Source: Streptosporangiales bacterium
GTDB lineage: Bacteria; Actinomycetota; Actinomycetes; Streptosporangiales; WHST01
Assembly (NCBI GenBank): GCA_009379825.1
Contig: WHTA01000052.1
Span: 1 to 41,392, forward strand
Direction of reading: 5' to 3'
Length of the DNA: 41,392 nt
A model generated the notes under the pieces. That model ran no database searches, was not told where the DNA came from, and worked only from the letters and a program-made list of their open reading frames with translations. Below, piece after piece: positions 34,739-41,392 of this stretch. Numbering within the stretch: position 1 is the first letter of the stretch; every line of letters starts with the position of its first letter. The position numbers and the translations under genes were made by a program.

Positions 34739-35365
34739 GTGGCCTCGTGGGCACTGGTCGTACCCGTGAAGCCGTTGCCGGTCGCGAAGTCGCGGCTGGC
34801 CGACGTCGCTCGTGACCGCCGCAGCGACCTTGCGCTCGCGATGGCGGCGGACACCGTGCAGGCCGCGCTCAGCGCGCCCGCCGTCGCAACCGTGATCGCC
34901 GTCACCGACGACCCGAGGGCGGCCGAGCTGCTCGGCCGGCTCGGCGCCGTCGTCGTCGGCGACGAGCCGGACGCCGGCCTCAACCCGGCGCTGCGCCACG
35001 GTGCGTCGGCGGCACGCGGGTACGCAACGGCGGTCGGTGCGCTCTCCGCCGACCTGCCGGCGCTGCGGCCGGAGCCGTTGTCGGCGGTGCTCGGTGAGGC
35101 CGCACAACACCCGGTCGCGTTCCTGCCCGACATGGCAAGCACCGGGACCACGTTGTACACGACCACCGCGGACACCGCGTTCGACCCGCTCTTCGGCGAG
35201 CACTCGGCGCGCGAGCACCGCCGGGCAGGCGCTGTGGAACTAGGGCTGCCGGACGCAGCGTCGGTGCGGCGCGACGTCGACACCGGCGCGGACCTGCTCG
35301 CCGCGGTGCAGCTCGGCGTCGGCGCGCACACCCGCGACCTGCTGCGCGAGCTTCGTATCGAGTAA
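34739..35365 (+). CDS. fbiD: Phosphoenolpyruvate/2-phospho-L-lactate guanylyltransferase
   Basis: 208 residues. Activates PEP (or 2-phospholactate in archaeal CofC) with GTP for coenzyme F420 synthesis. VVPVKPLPVAKSRLAD at the N-terminus, VIAVTDDPRAAELLGRLGA, ALSADLPALRPEPL (Mg-binding Asp) and FDPLFGEHSAREHRRAGAVEL fit the family. The GTG start 34739 has GAGAGG 8 bases upstream. Other F420 genes are not in the window, which is normal in actinobacteria. Confidence 0.93.
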   Translation: MASWALVVPVKPLPVAKSRLADVARDRRSDLALAMAADTVQAALSAPAVATVIAVTDDPRAAELLGRLGAVVVGDEPDAGLNPALRHGASAARGYATAVGALSADLPALRPEPLSAVLGEAAQHPVAFLPDMASTGTTLYTTTADTAFDPLFGEHSAREHRRAGAVELGLPDAASVRRDVDTGADLLAAVQLGVGAHTRDLLRELRIE

Positions 35366-35405
35366 CGTCTGGCGCACGGCGTTCGGCGCAGGGAGGGACG
35401 AAGCC

Positions 35406-35648
35406 ATGCAGGCAACGGTGAAGACCTTCGACCCGGAGACCCGCACCGGTGCGGTCTACCTCGACGACGGCACCGAGCTCGCCTTCGACGCGAACGCCTT
35501 CGACGCGGGCGGCCTACGCCATCTGCGGCTAGGACAACGGGTCCGGCTGCGCACCACCGACGAGACGAAGCACGGCCGGGTGACGATCATCACGCTGGCG
35601 ACCTTCGACCTGCCCCCGCTGCCCGTACCGCCATGGGAACGTAGCTAG
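35406..35648 (+). CDS. Small OB-fold/cold-shock-like protein
   Basis: 80 residues, starting MQATVKTFDPETRTGAVYLD. It looks like a shortened cold-shock/OB-like beta barrel (DDGTELAFDANAF, LRLGQRVRLRTTDE), but it lacks the aromatic KGFGFI RNA-binding motif of CspA proteins. Similar small proteins sit beside fbiD/hup in actinobacteria without a defined role. GGGAGGG lies about 8 bases before ATG 35406. It is convergent with hup across a long hairpin. Confidence 0.75.
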   Translation: MQATVKTFDPETRTGAVYLDDGTELAFDANAFDAGGLRHLRLGQRVRLRTTDETKHGRVTIITLATFDLPPLPVPPWERS

Positions 35649-35661
35649 GTCAGGACACGAC

Positions 35662-35698
35662 GAAGGCGGCCGCACGCATCGAGCGTACGGCCGCCTTC
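35662..35698. terminator. Bidirectional terminator between the OB-like gene and hup
   Basis: A near-perfect 16-bp stem (11 bp GAAGGCGGCCG plus a 5-bp inner helix with one C-A mismatch) and a 5-base loop lie between the two convergent genes. No T-run follows, but the length is clearly terminator-like. Confidence 0.75.
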
Positions 35699-35716
35699 GG
35701 CCTTGATGACGCCGTG

Positions 35717-36199
35717 CTAGCGCGACCTCTTCGCCGCAGCCTTCTTGGCAGTCGTCTTCTTGGCCGTCGTCTTCTTGGCGGCGGCCTTCTTCGCCGGTGC
35801 AGCCTTCTTGGCAGCGGTCTTCTTCGCCGGCGCCGCCTTCTTGGCGGTGGTCTTCTTGGCGGCGGTCGACTTCTTGGCCGCAGTCTTCTTCGTGGACGCA
35901 GCCGCCTTCTTGGCCGGCTTCTTCGCACCAGAGACGTAAGCCTTGAAGTCCGCACCAGGCCGGAACTTCGGAGCCGAGGTCTTCTTCACCCGCACCTTCT
36001 CGCCGGTCCGCGGGTTACGCGCGGTGCGCGCACCACGCACGACCTTCTCGAAGACGCCGAATCCGGTGATCGAGACCTTCTCGCCCTTGGCAACCGCAAG
36101 GGTGATCGTGTCGAGGACGGACTCGAGTGCCTGACCCGCCTGCCGCTTGTTCCCATCGAAGTGGACGGTGAGCTTCTCGACCAGTTGTGCCTTGTTCAC
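35717..36199 (-). CDS. hup: HU-family nucleoid protein with Lys/Ala-rich tail
   Basis: 160 residues. The first ~92 form the HU DNA-bending dimer ([55 protein letters not shown]). The last ~65 are repeats of AAKK, PAKKA and TTAKK, resembling histone H1 and matching Streptomyces HupS/mycobacterial HupB. The tail would tighten DNA binding and compact the nucleoid. The GTG start 36199 has GGAGGGG 6 bases upstream. It lies next to leuCD as in related genomes. Confidence 0.96.
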   Translation of the reverse strand: MNKAQLVEKLTVHFDGNKRQAGQALESVLDTITLAVAKGEKVSITGFGVFEKVVRGARTARNPRTGEKVRVKKTSAPKFRPGADFKAYVSGAKKPAKKAAASTKKTAAKKSTAAKKTTAKKAAPAKKTAAKKAAPAKKAAAKKTTAKKTTAKKAAAKRSR

Positions 36200-36258
36200 T
36201 ACTTCCCCTCCGTGCAGACACTTAATCGCCGGGTCATTACCGACCCGACTCGCGGCGA

Positions 36259-36286
36259 GACTAAGGCGCAAATGGCCAAGACACAA
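36259..36286 (-). promoter_or_regulatory. Possible hup promoter
   Basis: On the minus strand TTGTGT (36286-36281), a 16-bp spacer and TTAGTC (36264-36259) form a plausible -35/-10 pair, giving a leader of about 55 bases. The region is the least GC-rich between hup and leuD. Confidence 0.45.
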
Positions 36287-36293
36287 CGACCGA

Positions 36294-36316
36294 GCGACAC
36301 TTTTTTCTTGTGTCGC
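36294..36316. repeat. Inverted repeat with T-rich loop upstream of hup
   Basis: GCGACAC at 36294-36300 and its complement GTGTCGC at 36310-36316 flank a 9-base TTTTTTCTT. It lies directly upstream of the predicted hup -35, so it could be an operator. On the plus strand the T-run is inside the loop, not after the stem, so it is not a normal terminator. Confidence 0.5.
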
Positions 36317-36328
36317 AACGGTTTCCGT

Positions 36329-36349
36329 CCTCTGCGGGCCCCACAGAGG
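36329..36349 (-). terminator. Short hairpin downstream of leuD
   Basis: CCTCTG pairs with CAGAGG around a 9-base GC-rich loop, about 20 bp past the leuD stop. No T-run. It is a weak candidate for leuCD termination. Confidence 0.35.
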
Positions 36350-36369
36350 CTACTTCGGGCCCGAGAACG

Positions 36370-36957
36370 TCAGCCGGTGACAGGCAACCAGCTCGCCCGC
36401 TTCTCCTCGAAAGCGGTCACATCGTCCACGTTTCGCAGCGTCAGAGCGATGTCGTCGAGCCCTTCGAGCAGCCGCCAGCGCGTGTACTCGTCGATCTCGA
36501 TTGCCGCCTCGACGCCGGGTGCGAGGATCTTGTTGTTCGTCAGATCCACCGTGACCTCGGTCGTCGGGTCGTCCTCGGCGAGCTGCTGCAACTGCTCCAC
36601 GCTCTCTGCCGCCAACGGCACCACGAGCAGGCCGTTCTTCGCGGAGTTGCCGCGGAAGATGTCGGCGAACCGCGGCGCGATCACGACCCGGAAGCCGTAG
36701 TTCTGCAGCGCCCACACCGCGTGCTCACGCGACGAGCCGATGCCGAAGTCCGGGCCGGCGACCAGGATCTGGGCGCCTGCGTAGCGCTCGTCGTTCAGCA
36801 CGAACGACGGGTCCTGCCGCCAGGAGGCGAACAGCCCGTCCTCGAAGCCGGTACGGGTCACGCGCTTCAGATACGACGCCGGGATGATCTGGTCGGTGTC
36901 GACGTTGCTGCGCCGCAGCGGCACCGCGCGGCTGGTGAGTGTGGTGAACGGTTCCAT
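36370..36957 (-). CDS. leuD: 3-isopropylmalate dehydratase small subunit
   Basis: 195 residues. The swivel domain of isopropylmalate isomerase (leucine synthesis), partner of Leu[43 protein letters not shown] and [13 protein letters not shown] are the expected substrate-binding blocks. ATG 36957 is chosen because GGAGG lies 7-8 bases upstream; an earlier ATG 36963 is only 1 base from the site. The leuC stop is 2 bp before. Confidence 0.97.
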   Translation of the reverse strand: MEPFTTLTSRAVPLRRSNVDTDQIIPASYLKRVTRTGFEDGLFASWRQDPSFVLNDERYAGAQILVAGPDFGIGSSREHAVWALQNYGFRVVIAPRFADIFRGNSAKNGLLVVPLAAESVEQLQQLAEDDPTTEVTVDLTNNKILAPGVEAAIEIDEYTRWRLLEGLDDIALTLRNVDDVTAFEEKRASWLPVTG

Positions 36958-36959
36958 CG

Positions 36960-38363
36960 TCATACCTCCAGGTCCGCCGGTGAGCTGAGGTGGCCGGTGA
37001 TCGCGGTTGCGGCCGCGACGGGCGGCGAGACCAGGTGCGTGCGCCCGCCGCGCCCCTGGCGTCCCTCGAAGTTCCTGTTCGACGTCGACGCACTGCGCTC
37101 GCCGGGCGCAAGCTGGTCCGGGTTCATGCCCAGGCACATCGAGCAGCCGGCGCCGCGCCACTCCGCCCCGGCGTCGCTGAACACCTTGTCCAGTCCCTCC
37201 TGCTCCGCCTGTGCCCGCACGGCGACCGAGCCGGGCACGACGAGCATCCGGACGTCCGAAGACACCCGCCGACCGCGGATGACGTCCGCAGCGGCCCGCA
37301 GGTCCTCGATCCGGCCGTTGGTGCAGGAACCGACGAACACCGTGTTCACGTTGACGTCGCGCAGCGCCATTCCCGGACGCAGGTCCATGTACTCCAGCGC
37401 CTTCTGCGCCGACACCCGCGCGCCCGGGTCGTCGAACGAGTCCGGGTCGGGCACCGACGCAGAAAGCGGCGCGCCCTGGCCGGGGTTCGTGCCCCAGGTG
37501 ACGAACGGCTGCACCTCGGACGCGTCCAGGTGCACCTCGGTGTCGAAGACCGCGTCCGGGTCGCTGGGCAGCGAACGCCAGTAGTCGAGCGCCTTCTCCC
37601 ACTCCGCGCCCTTCGGGGCACTCTCGCGGCCCTCGACGTACGCGAACGTCGTCTCGTCGGGCGCGATCATGCCGGCCTTCGCGCCCCACTCGATGGACAT
37701 GTTGCAGACCGTCATGCGGCCTTCCATGGACAGCTTCCTGAAGGCCTCGCCGCGGTACTCGACGATGTGCCCCTGGCCGTGCCCCGTGCCGACCTGAGCG
37801 ATCAGCGCCAGCACGAGGTCCTTCGCCGTGCTCCCGTACGGCAGTTCGCCGGTCGCGTTCACGGCCATCATCTTCGGCTTCGCCTGCGAGAGCGTCTGCG
37901 TCGCGAGTACGTGCTCGACCTCGCTGGTGCCGATGCCGAACGCGATGGCGCCGAACGCCCCGTGCGTTGCCGTGTGGCTGTCACCGCAGACGACCGTCGT
38001 GCCCGGCTGGGTGAGCCCCAGCTGCGGGCCGATCACGTGCACGATGCCCTGCGCGGCGTCACCCATCGGGTACAGCCGGACCCCGAACTCGGCGCAGTTC
38101 TTACGCAGTGTCTCGACCTGGGTGCGCGAGACCGGGTCGGCGATCGGCAGGCCGAGGTCGGTGGTCGGGACGTTGTGGTCCTCGGTGGCGATGGTGAGGT
38201 CGGGACGGCGCACCGTACGGTCCGCGAGCCGAAGCCCGTCGAAGGCCTGCGGGCTCGTCACTTCGTGGATCAGGTGGAGGTCGATGTAGAGCAGATCCGG
38301 CTCATTGTCGGCTTGCCGGACGACATGCGCGTCCCAGACCTTCTCCGCTAATGTACGGCCCAT
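36960..38363 (-). CDS. leuC: 3-isopropylmalate dehydratase large subunit
   Basis: 467 residues. Aconitase-family [4Fe-4S] enzyme that isomerises 2- to 3-isopropylmalate. The cluster cysteines are in [13 protein letters not shown] (one) and [11 protein letters not shown] (two). [17 protein letters not shown] and [20 protein letters not shown] are normal. ATG 38363 has AAGGAG 7 bases upstream. It forms an operon with leuD and diverges from the IclR regulator gene with 87 bp between. Confidence 0.97.
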   Translation of the reverse strand: MGRTLAEKVWDAHVVRQADNEPDLLYIDLHLIHEVTSPQAFDGLRLADRTVRRPDLTIATEDHNVPTTDLGLPIADPVSRTQVETLRKNCAEFGVRLYPMGDAAQGIVHVIGPQLGLTQPGTTVVCGDSHTATHGAFGAIAFGIGTSEVEHVLATQTLSQAKPKMMAVNATGELPYGSTAKDLVLALIAQVGTGHGQGHIVEYRGEAFRKLSMEGRMTVCNMSIEWGAKAGMIAPDETTFAYVEGRESAPKGAEWEKALDYWRSLPSDPDAVFDTEVHLDASEVQPFVTWGTNPGQGAPLSASVPDPDSFDDPGARVSAQKALEYMDLRPGMALRDVNVNTVFVGSCTNGRIEDLRAAADVIRGRRVSSDVRMLVVPGSVAVRAQAEQEGLDKVFSDAGAEWRGAGCSMCLGMNPDQLAPGERSASTSNRNFEGRQGRGGRTHLVSPPVAAATAITGHLSSPADLEV

Positions 38364-38386
38364 CACTGCGCTCCTTGGTTTGACGC

Positions 38387-38415
38387 TTGTCACATCGGGG
38401 TGTGACTTGTAAGTC
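38387..38415. promoter_or_regulatory. Operator/promoter between leuC and ndgR
   Basis: A perfect inverted repeat GTCACA-N6-TGTGAC at 38389-38406 lies in the 87-bp divergent region. On the plus strand TTGTCA (38387-38392), 17 bp and TAAGTC (38410-38415) form a possible ndgR promoter overlapping it. Position fits a leucine-pathway regulator controlling both genes. Confidence 0.6.
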
Positions 38416-38450
38416 TTGTGTCTCGGATCATGAGATGGAAGTATCGAGAC

Positions 38451-39173
38451 ATGGACAACTCTAGCGGTGTCGGCGTTCTCGACAAAGCCGTACGCATTCT
38501 TTCCGCTCTGGAGAGCGGACCGTCGTCGCTTGCCTCCCTCGTCGCCTCGACGGGTCTGGCCCGTCCCACTGCTCACCGGCTCGCCGTGGCACTCGAGCAC
38601 CACCGCCTCGTCACCAGAGACGCGCAGGGACGGTTCGTCCTCGGGCCCCGCCTCGGCGAGCTCGCCACGGCGGCCGGTGAGGACCGGCTGTTGGCCACGG
38701 CTGGACCCATTCTCGCGCAACTGCGCGACCAGACCGGCGAGAGCACGCAACTGTTCCGCCGGCAGGGCGACAGCCGCGTCTGCGTCGCGTCCGCGGAACG
38801 GCTCAGCGGCGGGCTGCGCGACGTGGTGCCGGTCGGCAGTGCGCTCCCGATGACCGCCGGGTCGGCGGCGCAGATCCTGCTCGCCTGGGAGGAACCCGAG
38901 CGCCTGCACCGGGGGCTGCGCAACGCGAAGTTCACCGCGACATCGCTGGCCCAGGTGCGCCGCAGGGGCTGGGCGCAGAGCGTCGGCGAGCGCGAGCGCG
39001 GTGTCACGAGCGTCTCGGCGCCCGTCCGCGGGCCGGGAAACCGCGTGGTGGCCGCGATCTCCGTCTCCGGGCCGATCGACCGGCTCGGCCGCGCCCCCGG
39101 CCGGCTCTACGCGGAAGCCGTCGTACGCGCCGCCGACCGGGTCACCGAGGTGCTGCGCCGCGGCGGCAACTGA
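38451..39173 (+). CDS. ndgR: IclR-family regulator of leucine genes (NdgR/LtbR-like)
   Basis: 240 residues. N-terminal winged helix ([45 protein letters not shown]) and a C-terminal IclR effector domain ([33 protein letters not shown] in two blocks, [12 protein letters not shown]). Divergent placement against leuCD is diagnostic of the NdgR/LtbR group, which controls leucine and related amino-acid genes in Streptomyces and Corynebacterium. ATG 38451. A strong hairpin follows. Confidence 0.92.
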   Translation: MDNSSGVGVLDKAVRILSALESGPSSLASLVASTGLARPTAHRLAVALEHHRLVTRDAQGRFVLGPRLGELATAAGEDRLLATAGPILAQLRDQTGESTQLFRRQGDSRVCVASAERLSGGLRDVVPVGSALPMTAGSAAQILLAWEEPERLHRGLRNAKFTATSLAQVRRRGWAQSVGERERGVTSVSAPVRGPGNRVVAAISVSGPIDRLGRAPGRLYAEAVVRAADRVTEVLRRGGN

Positions 39174-39184
39174 CCGCCGGGCCC

Positions 39185-39223
39185 CGCGAAGGAGCGCTTC
39201 CCCCCGGGGAGCGCTCCTTCGCG
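39185..39223. terminator. Hairpin between ndgR and the HtrA-like gene
   Basis: A perfect 14-bp stem CGCGAAGGAGCGCT with its complement, plus a further 4 bp after a one-base bulge, lies 11 bp past the ndgR stop and 16 bp from the convergent protease stop. No T-run; terminator by position and stability. Confidence 0.75.
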
Positions 39224-39238
39224 TGGTGCGTCAGGCGG

Positions 39239-40414
39239 TCAGTCGTCGCTGTCGAGGGTGACGGTTGCTGTGTGCATGTCGCCGCCCCTGCGGTAGGTGA
39301 TGGTCACCTCGTCGCCCGGCCGGTGGGCACGGATCGCCGCGATCAACGCGTCCGCGCTGTCGATCCTGCGCTCGCCCACCTTCGTGACCACGTCGCCGGC
39401 ACGCAGCCCCGCCTTCTCGGCCGCGCCACCGTCGGCGACCGTCGCGATGTGACCGCCTGCGGCGTCGCCCTCCTGGGCGTCCGACACCTGCACGCCGAGC
39501 TGTGCGTGGCTCGCAGTGCCGTCGGCCATCAGCTCCTTGGCGATCGGCCACGCCTCGCCGATCGGAATGGCGAAGCCGACGCCGATGTTCCCCGACTGGC
39601 TGGACGCCTGGTCGCCGCCGACGGTGGCGATCGCCGAGTTGATGCCGACGACACGTCCGTTGCCGTCCACCAGCGGCCCGCCCGAGTTCCCCGGGTTGAC
39701 GGCCGCGTCGGTCTGGATGGCGTCCAGCACGGCACTGTCGCGCTCCACGCCGCCGAACGGGCTGTCGCCTGACCCGCTGGTACGCACCGGTCGGTCGAGC
39801 GCGCTCACGATGCCCGACGTGACGGTGCCGGACAGCCGCAGCGGCGAGCCGATCGCGACGACCGGTGCGCCGACCGCAAGCGACGTGGAGTCGCCGAGTG
39901 CCACCGGCTTCAGGTTCTCCACGCCGTCGACCTTGATCACCGCGAGGTCGGTCGTCGGGTCGGTGCCGACGACCTTCGCCGCGACTTGCTTCCCCGACCG
40001 CAGCGTCACGGTGAGCTCGCCGCCCTGCTCAGCGCCCGCCACGACGTGGTTGTTGGTGAGGATGTGACCGGTAGAGCTGATCACGAAGCCCGACCCCTCG
40101 CTTGCGCTCGTGCCGCCGCTCGCGGTGATCGAGACCACGCTCGGCAGCACCCGCTCGGCGGCCTTCGTCGCGTCGCCGGTCGGTGCCTGCGCGTCGTCGT
40201 CCTTGCCCGGGAGCCCGCTGACGACCGCCTGCGTGCCCGGGTCGACCAGGTACACGGTGCCGGCGCCCACGCCGCCGCCGACCAGGCCGGCGACGGCGGC
40301 GATCGCGACGAACGCGAGCGCGCCCCGACGCTTCGGCTGCGCCGGCGGCGGTGGCGGCGGTGGCGGTGGTGGCTCGTGGTACTGCGGCGGTGGGAACGGT
40401 GTCGGTGTACTCAT
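39239..40414 (-). CDS. HtrA/DegP-like membrane-anchored serine protease with PDZ domain
   Basis: 391 residues. The cytoplasmic N-terminus holds a run of ten prolines (residues 15-24) and a basic PKRR, then one membrane helix (about 31-56). The extracytoplasmic protease has His123 (LTNNHVV), Asp156 (TTDLAVI) and Ser244 (NPGNSGGPLVD), all intact. A PDZ domain covers about 300-385 (LGVQVSDAQE, AGLRAGDVVTKVGERRIDSADAL). This is the actinobacterial trypsin-like S1C architecture, acting in envelope protein quality control. ATG 40414 is last in the frame. Confidence 0.93.
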   Translation of the reverse strand: MSTPTPFPPPQYHEPPPPPPPPPPAQPKRRGALAFVAIAAVAGLVGGGVGAGTVYLVDPGTQAVVSGLPGKDDDAQAPTGDATKAAERVLPSVVSITASGGTSASEGSGFVISSTGHILTNNHVVAGAEQGGELTVTLRSGKQVAAKVVGTDPTTDLAVIKVDGVENLKPVALGDSTSLAVGAPVVAIGSPLRLSGTVTSGIVSALDRPVRTSGSGDSPFGGVERDSAVLDAIQTDAAVNPGNSGGPLVDGNGRVVGINSAIATVGGDQASSQSGNIGVGFAIPIGEAWPIAKELMADGTASHAQLGVQVSDAQEGDAAGGHIATVADGGAAEKAGLRAGDVVTKVGERRIDSADALIAAIRAHRPGDEVTITYRRGGDMHTATVTLDSDD

Positions 40415-40478
40415 GCCGCCCAGCGTGAGCCGCCAGCCTGGAGAACCGCTGAAAGCTTCGTGAACGGACGCGCAGAAC

Positions 40479-40934
40479 TCAGCCGGCGAGGAAGGTCACG
40501 CCGTGCCTGTGGGTCAGCTCCTCGGCGTCGGCACCTGAGCCCATGTCGGTGAAGTAGCTCTCGATGCCGCCGGGCACGGACAGGATCAGCTTGACCGCCG
40601 GGCTCTCGCCGACAGTGTAGCGGTGCGGCACACCGCGCGGCAGGTAGACGAACGAGCCCGGCTCCGCGTGGAAGCTGTCGTCACCGCAGACGATGTCGTA
40701 GCGCCCCTCGAGCACGAAGAAGCACTCGTCCGTACCGCTGTGGACGTGCAGCGGCACCACGTCCCCGGCGGGTGTGTGGCTGCGGATCAGGCTGAACAGG
40801 CCACCGGTGTCCGCGGCCGACGCCAGCACCTCGCCGCCGGCACCCGGCAGCGCGCTGCCCTGCCCCGCTGCGACCACGAACCCGCGGGCGGGGATGGTCT
40901 CGAAGCCACCGCCGAAGCCGTCCGAGTACGACAC
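40479..40934 (-). CDS. Cupin-domain protein
   Basis: 151 residues. One conserved cupin: VPLHVHSGTDECFFVLEGRYDI gives the HxH...E metal ligands of motif 1, and FVYLPRGVPHRYTV gives the His of motif 2. It is a beta-barrel metal protein, possibly a dioxygenase, isomerase or sensor; the sequence does not distinguish these. GTG 40934 with GAGGGGG 5-6 bases upstream. It is 64 bp upstream of the HtrA-like gene in the same direction. Confidence 0.87.
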   Translation of the reverse strand: MSYSDGFGGGFETIPARGFVVAAGQGSALPGAGGEVLASAADTGGLFSLIRSHTPAGDVVPLHVHSGTDECFFVLEGRYDIVCGDDSFHAEPGSFVYLPRGVPHRYTVGESPAVKLILSVPGGIESYFTDMGSGADAEELTHRHGVTFLAG

Positions 40935-41011
40935 GAGGCCCCCTCAGTCTGCCGGGCATCCACTGTCCCGCCTCGCTGCGCATACCGCAACCCCCGGCGA
41001 CGCGCGGAGGG

Positions 41012-41197
41012 TTACCCGCGACCGGCCCCGTTGTCGCGCGAACCGCGCCGGTCACCGCGTTGCTGCTGCTTCCCCTTGGGGCGCTGGCCCTCCGGAATCT
41101 CCTCGCGTGTTCGCCCGTCCGGCGTGCCGACGGTCTGTGCGTTCGGGCCTCGGTTCGGCTTCTTGGGCACTACGGCTCCTCGCCACTGAGCGGTCAT
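41012..41197 (-). CDS. Small basic hypothetical protein, start uncertain
   Basis: From ATG 41197 (MTAQWRGAVVPKKPNRGPNAQ) the product is 61 residues, rich in Lys, Arg, Gln and Gly, with a disordered C-terminus (KGKQQQRGDRRGSRD). No ribosome binding site is clear. The frame stays open to the window edge and upstream translates the 42-bp tandem repeat as LEPSPRRPPRSLVG units, so the gene may be longer and partial. I do not recognise a family, and it could be non-coding. Confidence 0.35.
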   Translation of the reverse strand: MTAQWRGAVVPKKPNRGPNAQTVGTPDGRTREEIPEGQRPKGKQQQRGDRRGSRDNGAGRG

Positions 41198-41252
41198 GTC
41201 GCGAGCTTTGTCGATCTTGCCGGTCCACCGGTTCCATCGAGCCAGCGAACGC

Positions 41253-41392
41253 GGTTCCAGCCCGACCAGGGAACGTGGGGGCCTACGGGGGCTCGGTTCC
41301 AGCCCGACCAGGGAACGTGGGGGCCTACGGGGGCTCGGTTCCAGCCCGACCAGGGAACGTGGGGGCCTACGGGGGCTCGGTTCCAGCACGAC
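41253..41392. repeat. 42-bp tandem repeat, over 3 copies, cut by the window edge
   Basis: Three identical 42-bp units occupy 41253-41294, 41295-41336 and 41337-41378, followed by 14 bases of a fourth with one change (C to A). Each unit starts GGTTCCAGCCCGACCAGGG and contains GTTCC and GGAAC as an internal inverted pair. A diverged partial copy lies at 41230-41251. The unit length is a multiple of three and keeps a minus-strand frame open. No spacers, so not CRISPR. Confidence 0.92.

Noticed and set aside
41253-41392. CRISPR array
   Set aside because: The 42-bp units are directly adjacent with no unique spacers, and no cas genes are near.

Overview
The window is a high-GC actinobacterial chromosome segment. 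The assignment rests on several things: the gene order (leuCD/ndgR, hup, fbiD, plsC, gpsA, ddl, thiL, rpmB, fakA-like, recG, rsmD, coaD, sepIVA-like, DUF177, rpmF, rnc, mutM, smc, ftsY); an HU protein with a long lysine/alanine tail; an F420-pathway guanylyltransferase; a DUF3515 lipoprotein; and frequent GTG/TTG starts preceded by GGAGG-type ribosome binding sites. A Propionibacteriales/Jiangellales-like member is my best guess, but this is inference.

Left accessory end (1-6480). The 3' end of an IS110-type transposase abuts, and has truncated, a PEP-synthase-like gene that is co-transcribed with a MarR regulator behind a clear palindromic operator. A MerR regulator is translationally coupled to a large VIT/vWA-domain protein. 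It faces, across a repeated palindromic operator, a 14-TM drug-efflux type MFS gene that carries three single-base frameshifts. Next comes an isolated transcription unit encoding a 27-residue hydrophobic peptide, with inverted repeats upstream and a strong terminator downstream.

Core block (6485-18057, all minus strand). It is read as rsmD-coaD-sepIVA-like-(90 aa)-DUF177-rpmF-ACP-rnc-mutM-(66 aa)-smc-HAD-(175 aa)-ftsY. It joins ribosome maturation, CoA synthesis, a carrier protein, DNA repair, chromosome segregation and membrane targeting. The acyl carrier protein gene beside rnc resembles the Bacillus acpP-rnc-smc-ftsY order.

Middle (18119-30110). A dienelactone hydrolase converges on recG and a FakA/DAK-type kinase. 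A convincing ACC deaminase (acdS) sits between that kinase and rpmB. A 16-bp UUCG hairpin separates rpmB from thiL, whose conserved N-terminus appears to begin at an ATC codon. A stand-alone RAM domain protein, a DUF3515 lipoprotein, an enoyl-CoA hydratase, a membrane protein, ddl and a Cys/Met-metabolism PLP enzyme follow.

Right (30114-41392). A soluble GT1-type glycosyltransferase diverges from a polytopic GT-C-like protein. Then come gpsA-plsC (overlapping), fbiD, a small OB-like protein, hup, leuD-leuC, the divergent IclR regulator ndgR, an HtrA-like protease and a cupin. At the edge, a small basic frame runs into a 42-bp tandem repeat. I see no tRNA, rRNA, CRISPR array or prophage. The most unusual items are the 27-aa peptide unit, the thiL start, the MerR/VIT-vWA/MFS locus, the IS junction and the edge repeat.
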